From: Blautia faecicola
Lineage (GTDB): Bacteria; Bacillota; Clostridia; Lachnospirales; Lachnospiraceae
Assembly (NCBI RefSeq): GCF_004123145.1
Contig: NZ_SDKC01000001.1
Coordinates: forward strand, 3,381,501-3,445,500
Direction: 5' to 3'
DNA length: 64,000 nt
In this document: positions 37,569-47,041 of the stretch, in pieces
How the letters are laid out: each line of letters begins with the position of its first letter
Numbering within the stretch: position 1 is the stretch's first letter
The notes under the pieces: generated by a model
Told to the model about the DNA's origin: nothing
The model's input: the letters and a program-made list of their open reading frames with translations, nothing else
Database searches by the model: none
Translations under genes and position numbers: made by a program

Positions 37569-38018
37569 TTATTTGTAATTCTGAAAGAAATCCCTTAGAT
37601 TCGTAAGCGCCGATACCAGCGTCTTCGTCTCTTCTTCCGACAGGTCTTTGAGCAGGGACTGAATCATATCTTCGTGGAATTTCTCATGATGATGATATGC
37701 TTTCTCCCCTTTTTCCGTCAGAGACACCAGCACCACCCGCCGGTCTGCATCGCTTCGCACCCGGTGCACATAGCCTTTCTTTACCAGACCGTTGATCGAT
37801 ATCGTCAGCGTTCCCACCGTGATCCCCAGGGTGTTAGCCACCGAAGTCATGTTTCTCGGCTCTTTGATGCCCACGGCTTCGATCACATGCATATCGTTAT
37901 TGGTGATATCCTTAAATTCCGGCGTTATAATTGCTTTCGCTTCGATATTCATAATATCATTGAACAGTTTTACCAACACCTCATGAAACATTTCATACGC
38001 CTGATCCATAAATCTCAC
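37569..38018 (-). CDS. MarR-family transcription regulator
   Basis: A 149-aa winged-helix protein. The DNA-binding core is MTSVANTLGITVGTLTISINGLVKKGYVHRVRSDADRRVVLVSLT (around 55-100, in part), with the wing DRRVV. The gene is divergent from the ParB/BMP-like gene (263 bases apart); that gap holds the imperfect palindrome ACTCTTA...TACGAGT near 38176-38193, a possible operator. Related sequences include FabT-like and ZitR-like regulators; ligand unknown. Confidence 0.88.
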   Translation of the reverse strand: MRFMDQAYEMFHEVLVKLFNDIMNIEAKAIITPEFKDITNNDMHVIEAVGIKEPRNMTSVANTLGITVGTLTISINGLVKKGYVHRVRSDADRRVVLVSLTEKGEKAYHHHEKFHEDMIQSLLKDLSEEETKTLVSALTNLRDFFQNYK

Positions 38019-38281
38019 CTCTCACATCCGGATTTTCTGTTGTATCTTAAATATGTCAGTCGATGGACATCCATTTCTGTAATTATACCACACTCCCGTC
38101 ACATTCCTCAACAAAAACCGCTTGATTTCTCTTTATCACGATGATACGATATTTTTATAAAACATCGTAACTGTTTGACACTCTTACAATTACGAGTCGC
38201 AATGTATTCCGACTATCTGATCATTACAAGAGTGCAATTTACAGATAACAGCTTCACTTTATTTTTACAGGAGGTAAAACT

Positions 38282-40204
38282 ATGGCAATAACAGCAACCA
38301 TGGCCGAAGCACAAAACGACTATTATAAAGCGATGCGCGCCGGCAAAAGAGAAGGCGAGATTCTTCCCAATCTTGATGATATATTAAAAGAAAAAAACAT
38401 TGTCGCTGTCCGGGAGGTTCCTCTTGGACTGGTTCAGATCCCTTCTGAACTGATCGTAGGAACCAAAACTGCAGGCAGAAGTTCCGCATTCAGCAAAAGT
38501 TTCAAACCTCTGCTGAAAGAAAACACAGAATTTGCATACAAATGGATGGCCCTGTACAAGGCGCATCTGAATGAAGGGATCCGTGAACCCATCAAAGCAT
38601 ATGAATTCATGAACAAATTCTATGTGGAAGAAGGGAACAAACGGGTCAGCGTATTAAAGTTCTTCGATGCAGTATCTATTCCGGGCAATGTTACCCGTAT
38701 CGTTCCCCCGAGAACGGAAGAAAAAGAAAATAAAATCTATTATGAGTTCATGGACTTTTACGCCCTGTCTCATATCAACTATATCTGGTTCACCCAACTG
38801 GGGAGCTTTGCCAAACTGCAGCGTCTCGTTGGCAAACGTCCAGATGAAGCATGGAGCGATGACGACAGACTGGATTTTGCATCTTCTTATAACCGTTTCC
38901 GTGCCGAATACAAGGCAAATGGTGGTGATAAGATCCCGATTACTACCGGTGATGCGTTCCTGTATTTTATCGGTCTGTATGACTACCGTTCACTCGACAA
39001 TATGACTGCCGTGGAGCTGAAAGAACAGCTGGCAAAATCCTGGGATGAGTTCCGGCTTCTGACTACCGACGAATCTGTGGAACTGCAGATGGATCCTACC
39101 GACGAAAGCGAAGTAAAGAAAAACTTCCTCGCCCGTCTGATCCCTACCAGCACCCCAAAACTTCTTGTGGCTTTCATCCACGAGAAAAACGCTGAAATAT
39201 CCGGTTGGACTTATGCACATGAACTTGGCCGTATGCATCTGCAGCAGACCTTTGAGGATCAGATATCCACAACCTGCTACGATAACGCCACCGAAGAAAA
39301 TGCTGACGATCTGCTTGCAAAAGCCATCGCCGACGGCAACAACCTGATCTTTACCACTTCCCCGCCGCTTCTGAAAGCCAGCCTGAAGGCAGCCATCGAG
39401 CACCCGGAAGTGAAGATCCTGAACTGTTCTCTGAACACCTCCCATCGCTATATCCGTACCTACTATGCACGTATGTATGAAGCAAAATTTCTGATGGGAG
39501 CTATCGCAGGTGCAATGTCCAAAAACGGTAAGATCGGTTATATTGCCGACTATCCGATTTTCGGTATGACTGCCAACATCAATGCCTTCGCTCTTGGTGC
39601 AAAAATGGTTAATCCACGTGCGAAAGTATACCTGGAATGGTCCACCCTGAAAGATCACGATGTGGCAAAAAGTTTCGCCGAAAACGAAGTTCACTATATT
39701 TCCGGTCAGGATATGACGATTCCCGGAGAACCGTCCAGACATTTCGGTCTGTACCGTGACTCCGAAAATATGCCGCTGAACCTTGCCATGCCGATCTGGC
39801 ACTGGGGCAAATTCTATGAACAGATGATTCGTAACATCATGAACGGAGCATGGAAAATCGACGACACCAACGATTCCACCAAAGGTCTGAACTACTGGTG
39901 GGGTATGTCCGCAGGCATCATCGATGTGATCTGCTCCCAGCACCTGCCGATCGGTACCGCCCGTCTGGTCGCTCTGTTAAAAAAGAGTATCTGCGAAATG
40001 AATTATAATCCATTCTCCGGTGTCCTGTATTCTCAGTCCGGCATTGTCCAGAAAAATGCAGATGCCGTTATGGATCCGGAAGAGATCATCACCATGGACT
40101 GGCTGGCTGAGAATGTCATCGGTTATATTCCAAAGATGGAAGATCTGATCGAGAAAGCAAAACCTGTAGTAATGCTGCAGGGAATCGACAACCCGGAGAT
40201 TTAG
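38282..40204 (+). CDS. Cytosolic ParB-like/BMP-lipoprotein fusion protein
   Basis: A 640-aa protein without signal peptide or lipobox. Residues about 20-130 resemble a ParB/sulfiredoxin-like domain (VGTKTAGRSSAFSKSF; MNKFYVEEGNKRVSVLKFFD, like the ParB Box I GNRR region). Residues about 300-560 match the BMP/PnrA substrate-binding family (TPKLLVAFIHEKNAEISGW; EAKFLMGAIAGAMSKNGKIGYIADYP, partial), normally an extracytoplasmic nucleoside-binding lipoprotein. An intracellular sensor built from a BMP fold is inferred. It has GGAGG 6 bases before ATG and is followed by a phosphoesterase gene 37 bases on. Confidence 0.75.
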   Translation: MAITATMAEAQNDYYKAMRAGKREGEILPNLDDILKEKNIVAVREVPLGLVQIPSELIVGTKTAGRSSAFSKSFKPLLKENTEFAYKWMALYKAHLNEGIREPIKAYEFMNKFYVEEGNKRVSVLKFFDAVSIPGNVTRIVPPRTEEKENKIYYEFMDFYALSHINYIWFTQLGSFAKLQRLVGKRPDEAWSDDDRLDFASSYNRFRAEYKANGGDKIPITTGDAFLYFIGLYDYRSLDNMTAVELKEQLAKSWDEFRLLTTDESVELQMDPTDESEVKKNFLARLIPTSTPKLLVAFIHEKNAEISGWTYAHELGRMHLQQTFEDQISTTCYDNATEENADDLLAKAIADGNNLIFTTSPPLLKASLKAAIEHPEVKILNCSLNTSHRYIRTYYARMYEAKFLMGAIAGAMSKNGKIGYIADYPIFGMTANINAFALGAKMVNPRAKVYLEWSTLKDHDVAKSFAENEVHYISGQDMTIPGEPSRHFGLYRDSENMPLNLAMPIWHWGKFYEQMIRNIMNGAWKIDDTNDSTKGLNYWWGMSAGIIDVICSQHLPIGTARLVALLKKSICEMNYNPFSGVLYSQSGIVQKNADAVMDPEEIITMDWLAENVIGYIPKMEDLIEKAKPVVMLQGIDNPEI

Positions 40205-40241
40205 ACAGCAAAGCTCGGCTTACTATAGAAGGTATATAACT

Positions 40242-40865
40242 ATGAGGATATTAGCAATTGCAGACGAAGAATCCAAATATCTCTGGGATTACTTCCAGAA
40301 AGAGAAACTCGAGGGGATCGATCTGATCCTCTCGAGCGGAGATCTGAACCCCAACTATCTGTCTTTTCTCGCCACCTTTACCACAGCACCGGTTTTATAT
40401 GTAAGGGGAAATCACGATGACAAGTACGAAAAGACACCGCCGGACGGATGTATCTGTATCGAAGATCAGATCTATGTCCATGAAGGGGTTCGTATTCTGG
40501 GACTGGGCGGTTCCATGCGCTACCGCCCCGGGATTAATCAGTATACTGAAAAAGAAATGAAAAAACGGGTCAAAAAACTATGGTTTCCACTGCTGTACCG
40601 CGGTGGATTTGATATTCTTCTGACCCATTCTCCCGCCTACCAGTTAAACGATGGTCTGGATCTCCCACACCAGGGATTTCAGGTCTTCAACACTCTGATG
40701 GACAAGTATCACCCGAGATTTTTTATCCACGGGCATGTACATATGTCTTACGGACGGAATCAAAAACGCTACGATCAGTATAATCAGACTCATGTGATCA
40801 ATGCTTACGATCGCTGTGTATTTGATTATGAAGATGATAATCTGAGGGAACATTTGAAACGGTGA
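40242..40865 (+). CDS. Calcineurin-like metallophosphoesterase
   Basis: A 207-aa phosphoesterase. Motifs: SSGDLNPNY (metal Asp), VRGNHDDKY (GNHD), and the C-terminal HGHVHMSYG. The first motif is altered from DxH to IADEE, so one metal ligand of the usual site looks lost or shifted. It is probably cotranscribed with the ParB/BMP-like gene. Substrate unknown. Confidence 0.85.
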   Translation: MRILAIADEESKYLWDYFQKEKLEGIDLILSSGDLNPNYLSFLATFTTAPVLYVRGNHDDKYEKTPPDGCICIEDQIYVHEGVRILGLGGSMRYRPGINQYTEKEMKKRVKKLWFPLLYRGGFDILLTHSPAYQLNDGLDLPHQGFQVFNTLMDKYHPRFFIHGHVHMSYGRNQKRYDQYNQTHVINAYDRCVFDYEDDNLREHLKR

Positions 40866-40882
40866 TTTTTATCATGCCAGAC

Positions 40883-40931
40883 AAAAAACAGGAGCAAAAC
40901 GGTATCGCATCCGTCTCTGCTCCTGTTTTTT
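40883..40931. terminator. Bidirectional terminator
   Basis: AAAAAACAGGAGCA pairs perfectly with TGCTCCTGTTTTTT around a 21-base loop, between converging genes. Confidence 0.9.
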
Positions 40932-41017
40932 CTTCCTGTATCTCTGGTTTCTCTCCGTTGCATACTCTCTGCCGGTCAGATCTGTATGCTCCGTCCTTAT
41001 GGGTTTCTTCTCATGAT

Positions 41018-42136
41018 TTACAGCATCTGTCCTTTCAGGATAACCCCTTTGATTTCAAGAGTCTCCTGGTCAAGGAGTACTGCATTTGCCACTTTTCCCG
41101 GTGTGATGCTGCCGTATTTGTCGTAGATACCGATGCTTTTTGCCGGGTTGACTGCTGCACATTTTACTGCTTTTTCCAGAGGAATTCCCATCTGCTTCAC
41201 AGCGGTACGCATACATTTCATCAGATTGGTATTGGACCCTGCAATCGTTCCGTCTTCCAGGGTCGCGCGGTTTCCTTTTACGATCACCGGCTGTCCGCCA
41301 AGCTCATACATGCCATCTTCCAGACCAGCTGCTTCCATGGTGTCACTGATGAAGATCACACGATCCTCTCCGAACATCTTGAATGTATTTCTCACGATTG
41401 CCGGGTGGATATGTACGTTATCGCAGATCAGTTCCGCCTCACAGTGTGCGTCATCTGCTGCCGCAATGATCGGTCCCGGTGCGCGGTGGTTGATCGGGTT
41501 CATCGCATTGTACAGATGGGTCATATGAGTGACACCTGCTTCGATCGCTGCTTTTGCTGTCTCATAATCCGCTGTTGTATGTGCGATCGACAGCACGACT
41601 TTTCCTTTTTCCGCCCGGATAAATTCCATCGCACCTTCTTCTTCCGGTGCCAGATCTACCAGTTTGAACAGACCTCCTGCTGCTTCCTGCAGCCGTTCAA
41701 ACATTGCCACATCCGGTTTATGGATGTATTTTCCGTTCTGTGCTCCTTTTTTGGCCATGGAGATGAACGGTCCTTCCATGTTGATTCCGCAGAGAATCGC
41801 ACCTTTTTCATTTTTATGGGCTTTCGCCGCTTTTGCGATCCGGGTCAGGCGTTCCTCGTCAAACGTCATGGTTGCCGGTGCGATCGTTGTCACACCCTGA
41901 CTGGCCTCATAATCCGCCATTACCTGAATGGATTCTTCCGTTCCGTCACAGAAATCCTTTCCCATGCATCCATGAAAATGAATATCTGTCAGTCCCGGAA
42001 TCAGATAGCAGCCGCTGCCGTCGACCACTTTTTCTCCGTCCCCACTGGTTTCTGTAAAAACTTCCCCTTCTGTGCAGACTTCTTTCTCTGCAAATGTTCC
42101 CTCTTCGGTATAGACTTTTGCTCCCTTGATGATCAT
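41018..42136 (-). CDS. nagA: N-acetylglucosamine-6-phosphate deacetylase
   Basis: A 372-aa amidohydrolase that converts GlcNAc-6-P to GlcN-6-P and acetate. It shows LIPGLTDIHFHGC (metal site), GINMEGPFIS (Glu ligand), LSIAHTTADYE, THLYNAMNPI and VIFISDTMEA (catalytic Asp), and ends with the family's KSIGIYDKYGSITPGKVANAVLLD (partial). It overlaps the RpiR-type regulator by 4 bases (ATGA), so the two are coupled. Fits amino-sugar use together with the GH20 enzyme at 54-56 kb. Confidence 0.96.
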   Translation of the reverse strand: MIIKGAKVYTEEGTFAEKEVCTEGEVFTETSGDGEKVVDGSGCYLIPGLTDIHFHGCMGKDFCDGTEESIQVMADYEASQGVTTIAPATMTFDEERLTRIAKAAKAHKNEKGAILCGINMEGPFISMAKKGAQNGKYIHKPDVAMFERLQEAAGGLFKLVDLAPEEEGAMEFIRAEKGKVVLSIAHTTADYETAKAAIEAGVTHMTHLYNAMNPINHRAPGPIIAAADDAHCEAELICDNVHIHPAIVRNTFKMFGEDRVIFISDTMEAAGLEDGMYELGGQPVIVKGNRATLEDGTIAGSNTNLMKCMRTAVKQMGIPLEKAVKCAAVNPAKSIGIYDKYGSITPGKVANAVLLDQETLEIKGVILKGQML

Positions 42137-42987
42137 TGTTCCTCTTCTCCTCCTTCGTCCTTATCCTGAATCTGCCTTGATTTTATCAACATGACGGAAT
42201 TATCATGCCGTGCCCGTTTCACCGATGAATCGATCTCCAGATAGTATCCATATAAAATGTCCGTCATCACAAGGATCGGATACTGCGGAGAAATGATATT
42301 TCCAAAGTCCAGATTTTTCTTTGCCGCCAGACACACTACCTCTTCACAGAATTCACTGTATTCCGGGCGGTCATTTGCAGTCAGCAGCACGGTATAAGCC
42401 CCCTGGCGGTGTGCCTGTTTCAGACATTCTATTACTTCCTCGGTTCTGCCACTGATGCTGATGCCGATCGCCATACAGTCTTCCTGTACGATCGTCGAAT
42501 GAAATCGCATCGTATGAGTCTCATCTACCGCATCCATATCCAGCCCCAGACGCATGAACCGGAACTGCATCTCTCTGGCTGCCAGGCTGGAACTGCCTTT
42601 CCCGTAAACAAACACCCGCCGGCACTCTGACATCTTCCCGGCAATCCGGCGAAGCTGCGCCTCATCTGCCAGATTATAACTTTTGTTCAGTAACTCCTGA
42701 TAAGAGTCAAATACTTCTCTCATCTGTCCTGTGATCTGGTGATCTTTTTCTCCGAATGATTCTTTGTATTTGAACACAAATTCCCGATAGCCCTTATAAC
42801 CACATTTTTTCGCGAATCGGGACAGAGATGCCTCTGACACATACAGCATCGAAGAAATATGTCTGGATGAAAAATCCATATCTTCCTCATTGGAAATAAA
42901 AAAATCAGCGATATTTTTTTCCACTGCAGACAGATTTTCATAATGGGCTTCTATGTTGGGTACTATTGTTTTTCTGTAATAACTCAT
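42133..42987 (-). CDS. RpiR/MurR-family regulator with SIS domain
   Basis: A 284-aa repressor-type regulator: N-terminal helix-turn-helix (residues 20-75; DFSSRHISSMLYVSEASLSRFAKKCGYKGYREF, partial) and C-terminal sugar-phosphate isomerase (SIS) domain (residues 125-250; RRVFVYGKGSSSLAAREMQF; MAIGISISGRTEEVIECLK) that would bind a phosphosugar. First gene of an rpiR-nagA unit, likely responding to GlcNAc-6-P or a related sugar phosphate. Confidence 0.92.
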   Translation of the reverse strand: MSYYRKTIVPNIEAHYENLSAVEKNIADFFISNEEDMDFSSRHISSMLYVSEASLSRFAKKCGYKGYREFVFKYKESFGEKDHQITGQMREVFDSYQELLNKSYNLADEAQLRRIAGKMSECRRVFVYGKGSSSLAAREMQFRFMRLGLDMDAVDETHTMRFHSTIVQEDCMAIGISISGRTEEVIECLKQAHRQGAYTVLLTANDRPEYSEFCEEVVCLAAKKNLDFGNIISPQYPILVMTDILYGYYLEIDSSVKRARHDNSVMLIKSRQIQDKDEGGEEEQ

Positions 42988-43153
42988 CTTCCAATCCTTT
43001 CCGGCATCTGCTTGCAGCTGTTCCGTTCATTCACAGCTACCTTTTCCTGTCATAAAATAAGTATTGTATTTCTACATCCAGTATAACATGTTTTCTTTTA
43101 CTTTCAAGTCCTTTCATCTTCCTTGAAAATTCATAATTCCATCCTTCCACCCA

Positions 43154-43233
43154 TTGACTTTCCGGATGGTTTCGCTTATGCTGAACATAAGAGCGCTGCA
43201 TGTTTCATGGGGGAAAATGCAGGGCGTTTTTTT
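43154..43233 (+). promoter_or_regulatory. Promoter and terminator-like attenuator ahead of a MATE gene
   Basis: TTGACT (43154-43159), 17-base spacer, TATGCT (43177-43182) form a sigma-A promoter. In the transcript leader CTGCAT (43196-43201, extended by GC after a mismatch) pairs with ATGCAG (43217-43222), directly followed by GGGCG and seven T (43227-43233). The hairpin ends just before the ribosome site (GGAGGG, 43239) of the MATE gene, so premature termination may regulate it. Confidence 0.45.
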
Positions 43234-43255
43234 ACACAGGAGGGTTTTTACACAA

Positions 43256-44626
43256 ATGAAAAAAGAAACTGTTACAACCAATCAGATCACCGAGGGCGTA
43301 ATCTGGAAACAACTTTTGTTGTTCTTTTTTCCCATTGTTCTGGGAACATTTTTTCAGCAGCTGTACAACACGGCAGATACGATCGTTGTCGGGCGTTTTG
43401 TCAGCAAAGAAGCTCTTGCCGCTGTCGGTGGTTCCGCCGCACAGATTGTCGGTCTGATCGTGGGATTCTTCGTCGGACTGGCTTCCGGTGCTTCGGTTAT
43501 TATTTCCCAGTTTTATGGTGCGAAGGACAGAGCGCAGCTGAACCGTGCCCTGCATACTGCCTATGCATTCTCTATCGTTGGAAGTATTTTCATCACCGCT
43601 CTGGGAATTCTGACCGCTCCCTGGATGCTTGAACTGATGCACACACCACAGGAAACCATGGCGGATGCACTGCTCTATCTGCGGATCTACTTCGCCGGTA
43701 TTATCTTTGTCTTTATCTATAATGTGGGTTCCAGTATCCTTCGTGCGATGGGAGATTCCCGCAGACCGTTATATTATCTGATCGTCTGCTGTATCCTGAA
43801 TATTGTGCTGGATATCGTTCTGGTGATCGTTTTTCACATGGGCGTTGCCGGTGTGTCAATCGCCACGATTTTTTCTCAGGGAGTCAGTGCTGTTTTGGTC
43901 ACCCGCGCCCTGATGCGTTCCGATGATCTGTATCAGCTGGAGTTCCAAAAGATCCGCTTCCACAAATCTGCTCTGATCAGTCTGATCTGGGTGGGCTGTC
44001 CTACCGGCATCCAGTCCATTTTATACAGTGTCACCAACATGCTGATCCAGACGTTCTTGAATAATCTGGGAACCGATACCGTAGCTGCCTGGAGTGCTTT
44101 CGGAAAGATCGATTCTCTCTACTGGATGGTCAATAATGCGTTCGGTATCGCTGTTACGACTTTCGTAGGACAGAATTTTGGTGCCGGAAAATATGACCGC
44201 ATGAAAAAGAGTGTCCGCATCGGACTTTGTATGGGACTTTGTACAGCTCTGACATTGACTCTCATATTCTATAACTTCGGCACTCCGCTGTTTCGTCTGT
44301 TTACCTCCGATGAAAATGTAGTCTCTATCGGTATGCAGATGTTACACCACGTTGCTCCGGCATACTGCCTGTTCGTCTTCATCGAACTGCTCTCCGGTGC
44401 GCTCCGCGGAACCGGAGATGTTGTGATCCCGATGCTTATCACCTGTTTCGGTGTCTGCCTGCTGCGTATCGCCTGGCTCTTCTTCATCGAACCACTCGCT
44501 CCGGGTCTCAACACCATCGTCCTCAGTTACCCGGTCACCTGGGCGATCACGGCGGTGATGTTTATCGTTTACTACTGTTACCGGGCAAAGAAATGGCCGA
44601 AATCTTATGCGAAAAAAACGGCTTAA
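43256..44626 (+). CDS. MATE-family multidrug/metabolite exporter
   Basis: A 456-aa protein with 12 membrane segments, two MatE domains (residues ~15-175 and ~240-400). Typical motifs: LLFFFPIVLGTFFQQLYNTADTIVVGRFV (partial), SGASVIISQFYGAKD, and in the second half FGIAVTTFVGQNFGAGKYDRM. The start at 43256 has GGAGGG upstream; the open frame extends further up but inside the leader hairpin. Export driven by Na+ or H+; substrate unknown. Confidence 0.9.
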   Translation: MKKETVTTNQITEGVIWKQLLLFFFPIVLGTFFQQLYNTADTIVVGRFVSKEALAAVGGSAAQIVGLIVGFFVGLASGASVIISQFYGAKDRAQLNRALHTAYAFSIVGSIFITALGILTAPWMLELMHTPQETMADALLYLRIYFAGIIFVFIYNVGSSILRAMGDSRRPLYYLIVCCILNIVLDIVLVIVFHMGVAGVSIATIFSQGVSAVLVTRALMRSDDLYQLEFQKIRFHKSALISLIWVGCPTGIQSILYSVTNMLIQTFLNNLGTDTVAAWSAFGKIDSLYWMVNNAFGIAVTTFVGQNFGAGKYDRMKKSVRIGLCMGLCTALTLTLIFYNFGTPLFRLFTSDENVVSIGMQMLHHVAPAYCLFVFIELLSGALRGTGDVVIPMLITCFGVCLLRIAWLFFIEPLAPGLNTIVLSYPVTWAITAVMFIVYYCYRAKKWPKSYAKKTA

Positions 44627-44671
44627 TCTTATGCCGATAATATCCTTTCACTGTTTGTTCGTATAACATAT

Positions 44672-44706
44672 AAAAAAGGGCTGTCATTTCCGACAGCCCC
44701 TTTTTA
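44672..44706. terminator. Bidirectional terminator
   Basis: AAAAAAGGGCTGTC pairs with GACAGCCCCTTTTT around ATTTCC. Between the MATE gene and the converging ABC gene. Confidence 0.9.
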
Positions 44707-44772
44707 TATACATATGTAATTGTTAAATCGGACACTCGCTACTTGTTTATAAATGTAGCCACTTCTCCACAG

Positions 44773-45414
44773 TCAGTGAGAACTTTCACCTACTGAGCGC
44801 GGACTTAACTTTCCCGCATCCATTTCATAGACCTGATCGCATAAAACTTCTATATCCTCACGATTATGACTCGCCAGTAAGATTGTTATTCCCTTCTCTT
44901 TCAGCTGCATCAACAACTCCCGCATCTCCTTCACACCCTGATTATCCAGTCCATTCATAGGTTCATCCAGAATCAAGATTTGTTGATACTCCATAATTGC
45001 CTGCGCGATTCCCAGCCTCTGCCGCATTCCCATAGAGTATTTTCCGACTTTTTTACTCATTGCATCCTTTAACCCAACCAATGTCATCACTTCAGTAATA
45101 TCCATATGTGGCTTATCAGAAAGTCCCGCCAGAAGTTGAAGATTTCTCTTTCCACTATATTGCCGTAGAAATCCAGGCTCCTCTATGATTACACCCAACT
45201 GTGTCCGATCTGCCTGTATCTTTCCGGAATCAATATTTAATAACCCGCAGATACACTTAAATAACACCGTTTTTCCCGAACCATTTCTTCCTATGATTCC
45301 ACAAATTTTTCCTTTTTCCACAGCAAGTGTAACATCATCCAAGACAACAGCTGTTCCGAAACTTTTCACTACATTTTCTATAGAAATCACCGGTTTGCTC
45401 ATTTTCTTTATCAT
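44773..45414 (-). CDS. ABC transporter ATP-binding protein
   Basis: A 213-aa ATPase of the ABC-2 (drug/peptide export) type. Walker A GRNGSGKT (about 38-45), Q-loop GVIIEEPGFL, signature YSMGMRQRLGIAQ, Walker B ILILDEPMNGLD and switch His ASHNREDIE. It overlaps the start-side neighbour by 4 bases. Together with two permeases it forms an exporter or lantibiotic-immunity-like system. Confidence 0.93.
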   Translation of the reverse strand: MIKKMSKPVISIENVVKSFGTAVVLDDVTLAVEKGKICGIIGRNGSGKTVLFKCICGLLNIDSGKIQADRTQLGVIIEEPGFLRQYSGKRNLQLLAGLSDKPHMDITEVMTLVGLKDAMSKKVGKYSMGMRQRLGIAQAIMEYQQILILDEPMNGLDNQGVKEMRELLMQLKEKGITILLASHNREDIEVLCDQVYEMDAGKLSPRSVGESSH

Positions 45415-46250
45415 CCCTTTGCCATATCTATTCTAATTGTTTTCCAATACACTAATATTCCCAGGAATATACTGCCGATAATCAAAATCAGGTTCGCTTT
45501 ATTTATTGAAAGTCCATGAACTGTATACGCCGAAAGATTTCCAACATCTGCCCATCCACTTGGAACAAGATAAATCATCCAGGGCGGCATATACTCTACT
45601 CTTGTAACCAGTAATACAGAAGCCATGATCACCGCAAAACTTATAATTTTCCCTAAATAGATGTTTAAGAGCCACATACATAACCCATAAAAAATACAGA
45701 TCAGACATCCCATGCCAAACACAAGAAAAAATGCCCGCACAGGCTGATAATTCATAACTAATTCTGGAGTTACATAAAATGATAATCCTAACTCATATGC
45801 TTTGTCTGTAAGTGCCAGTGTGGTCCACACCCTTCCCCACTCATTGCTGAAATCAATTCTCGGTATCAGCATCAGAACACTAATTCCAACCCAACACAGC
45901 ATATAACCAATACTAACAAAAATAATATAAAAAAAATGTCCTGTAACCCATTTCGCTCTTCCACACCGGATCATTACGAATAGTTTATCTTTATCATAAA
46001 ACGGAGCATCCACAAAAAACAATACTATCCCTGCAAACACCACCGCCGCACAGAATTTTCCATTCAGAAAAAAAGGAAATAAAAAAGGGGTTGCTTTCTC
46101 CCCTGATGCAATCAGAAATTCACGAAAAGGATCCAGGAAGCTTTTCATAAAAATAAACAGACATACGGGGATTGTATATATTTTGTAATTTTTAGACATA
46201 ATACGGATCTGATATAAACATACTTTCAGACTATACAGTATCATCTTCAT
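45411..46250 (-). CDS. ABC-2-like membrane permease
   Basis: A 279-aa protein with about six membrane segments (VFAGIVLFFVDAPFYDKDKLFV; FFYIIFVSIGYMLCWVGIS; IISFAVIMASVLLVT; LILIIGSIFLGILVYW). No enzymatic motif. It overlaps the ATPase gene and the other permease gene by 4 bases each (ATGA), so the three are tightly coupled. Confidence 0.8.
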   Translation of the reverse strand: MKMILYSLKVCLYQIRIMSKNYKIYTIPVCLFIFMKSFLDPFREFLIASGEKATPFLFPFFLNGKFCAAVVFAGIVLFFVDAPFYDKDKLFVMIRCGRAKWVTGHFFYIIFVSIGYMLCWVGISVLMLIPRIDFSNEWGRVWTTLALTDKAYELGLSFYVTPELVMNYQPVRAFFLVFGMGCLICIFYGLCMWLLNIYLGKIISFAVIMASVLLVTRVEYMPPWMIYLVPSGWADVGNLSAYTVHGLSINKANLILIIGSIFLGILVYWKTIRIDMAKG

Positions 46251-47020
46251 TGGAATTCCCCCTTCATCTTACGATACATCAATCTTCCACCCACTATCCC
46301 AAAACATATCGTTATGAAAAATGCGTAGCTGAAAAATAACACAGGATTTTTCGTATAACAACCAATTGCTTCATAGATATGCTCTATACTTAACATAGGA
46401 CAATATTTGAAGAATCCCGCAAATAAGAAATAAAAACAATAATATAAAAGAAAAGGAATGACGTAGATTTCAAAAGAATTATTAATGTAAGCAGAAAATG
46501 CCATAGTCAGCACACCCATGCTGCCACATAACATTCCATATAATATGGTCTGTATCGTGACCGCTAACTTAATATGACTAATCATCAATCCACGAAAACA
46601 GCTCATAGGCGCAAAATTATCTAACGTAACACTATTTTCCGCCAGAAACGGAACATAGAAACTCTGTTTTATCAAAAAAAGAACCGTTCCAAGAACACAC
46701 ACAGAAAATGCTGACATAAAACATACAATTAATTTGGAACAAACATACTTCCATACACCTGTCCGTAGAATCGCATATCGTAAAAAATGATTTTCTTTTT
46801 CTTCTATATGTGCAGATAAAAATGGAATCGTAGAGATCAATATAGCCATCAGATAAGTAATTGACCTCCCCCAAACATTGATAAAATAAAACAGAACATC
46901 TTCCCGCAAACCAAACCGTTTGCTGTTAAGATCCCATACAAGAAACATCAGAAGAATCGCCAGTGGAAATTTCCAATTTATGAATGCTCTGGAAAAATCC
47001 GTCTTTATAATAGATTTCAC
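46247..47020 (-). CDS. Second ABC-2-like membrane permease
   Basis: A 257-aa protein with about six membrane segments (FPLAILLMFLVWDL; SITYLMAILISTIPFLSAHIEEK; LIVCFMSAFSVCVLGTVLF; FLLYYCFYFLFAGFF). Similar in design to its neighbour; the pair likely forms a heterodimeric channel. Confidence 0.8.
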   Translation of the reverse strand: MKSIIKTDFSRAFINWKFPLAILLMFLVWDLNSKRFGLREDVLFYFINVWGRSITYLMAILISTIPFLSAHIEEKENHFLRYAILRTGVWKYVCSKLIVCFMSAFSVCVLGTVLFLIKQSFYVPFLAENSVTLDNFAPMSCFRGLMISHIKLAVTIQTILYGMLCGSMGVLTMAFSAYINNSFEIYVIPFLLYYCFYFLFAGFFKYCPMLSIEHIYEAIGCYTKNPVLFFSYAFFITICFGIVGGRLMYRKMKGEFQ

Positions 47021-47041
47021 TTATACCCTCCCGTTGTTCAC

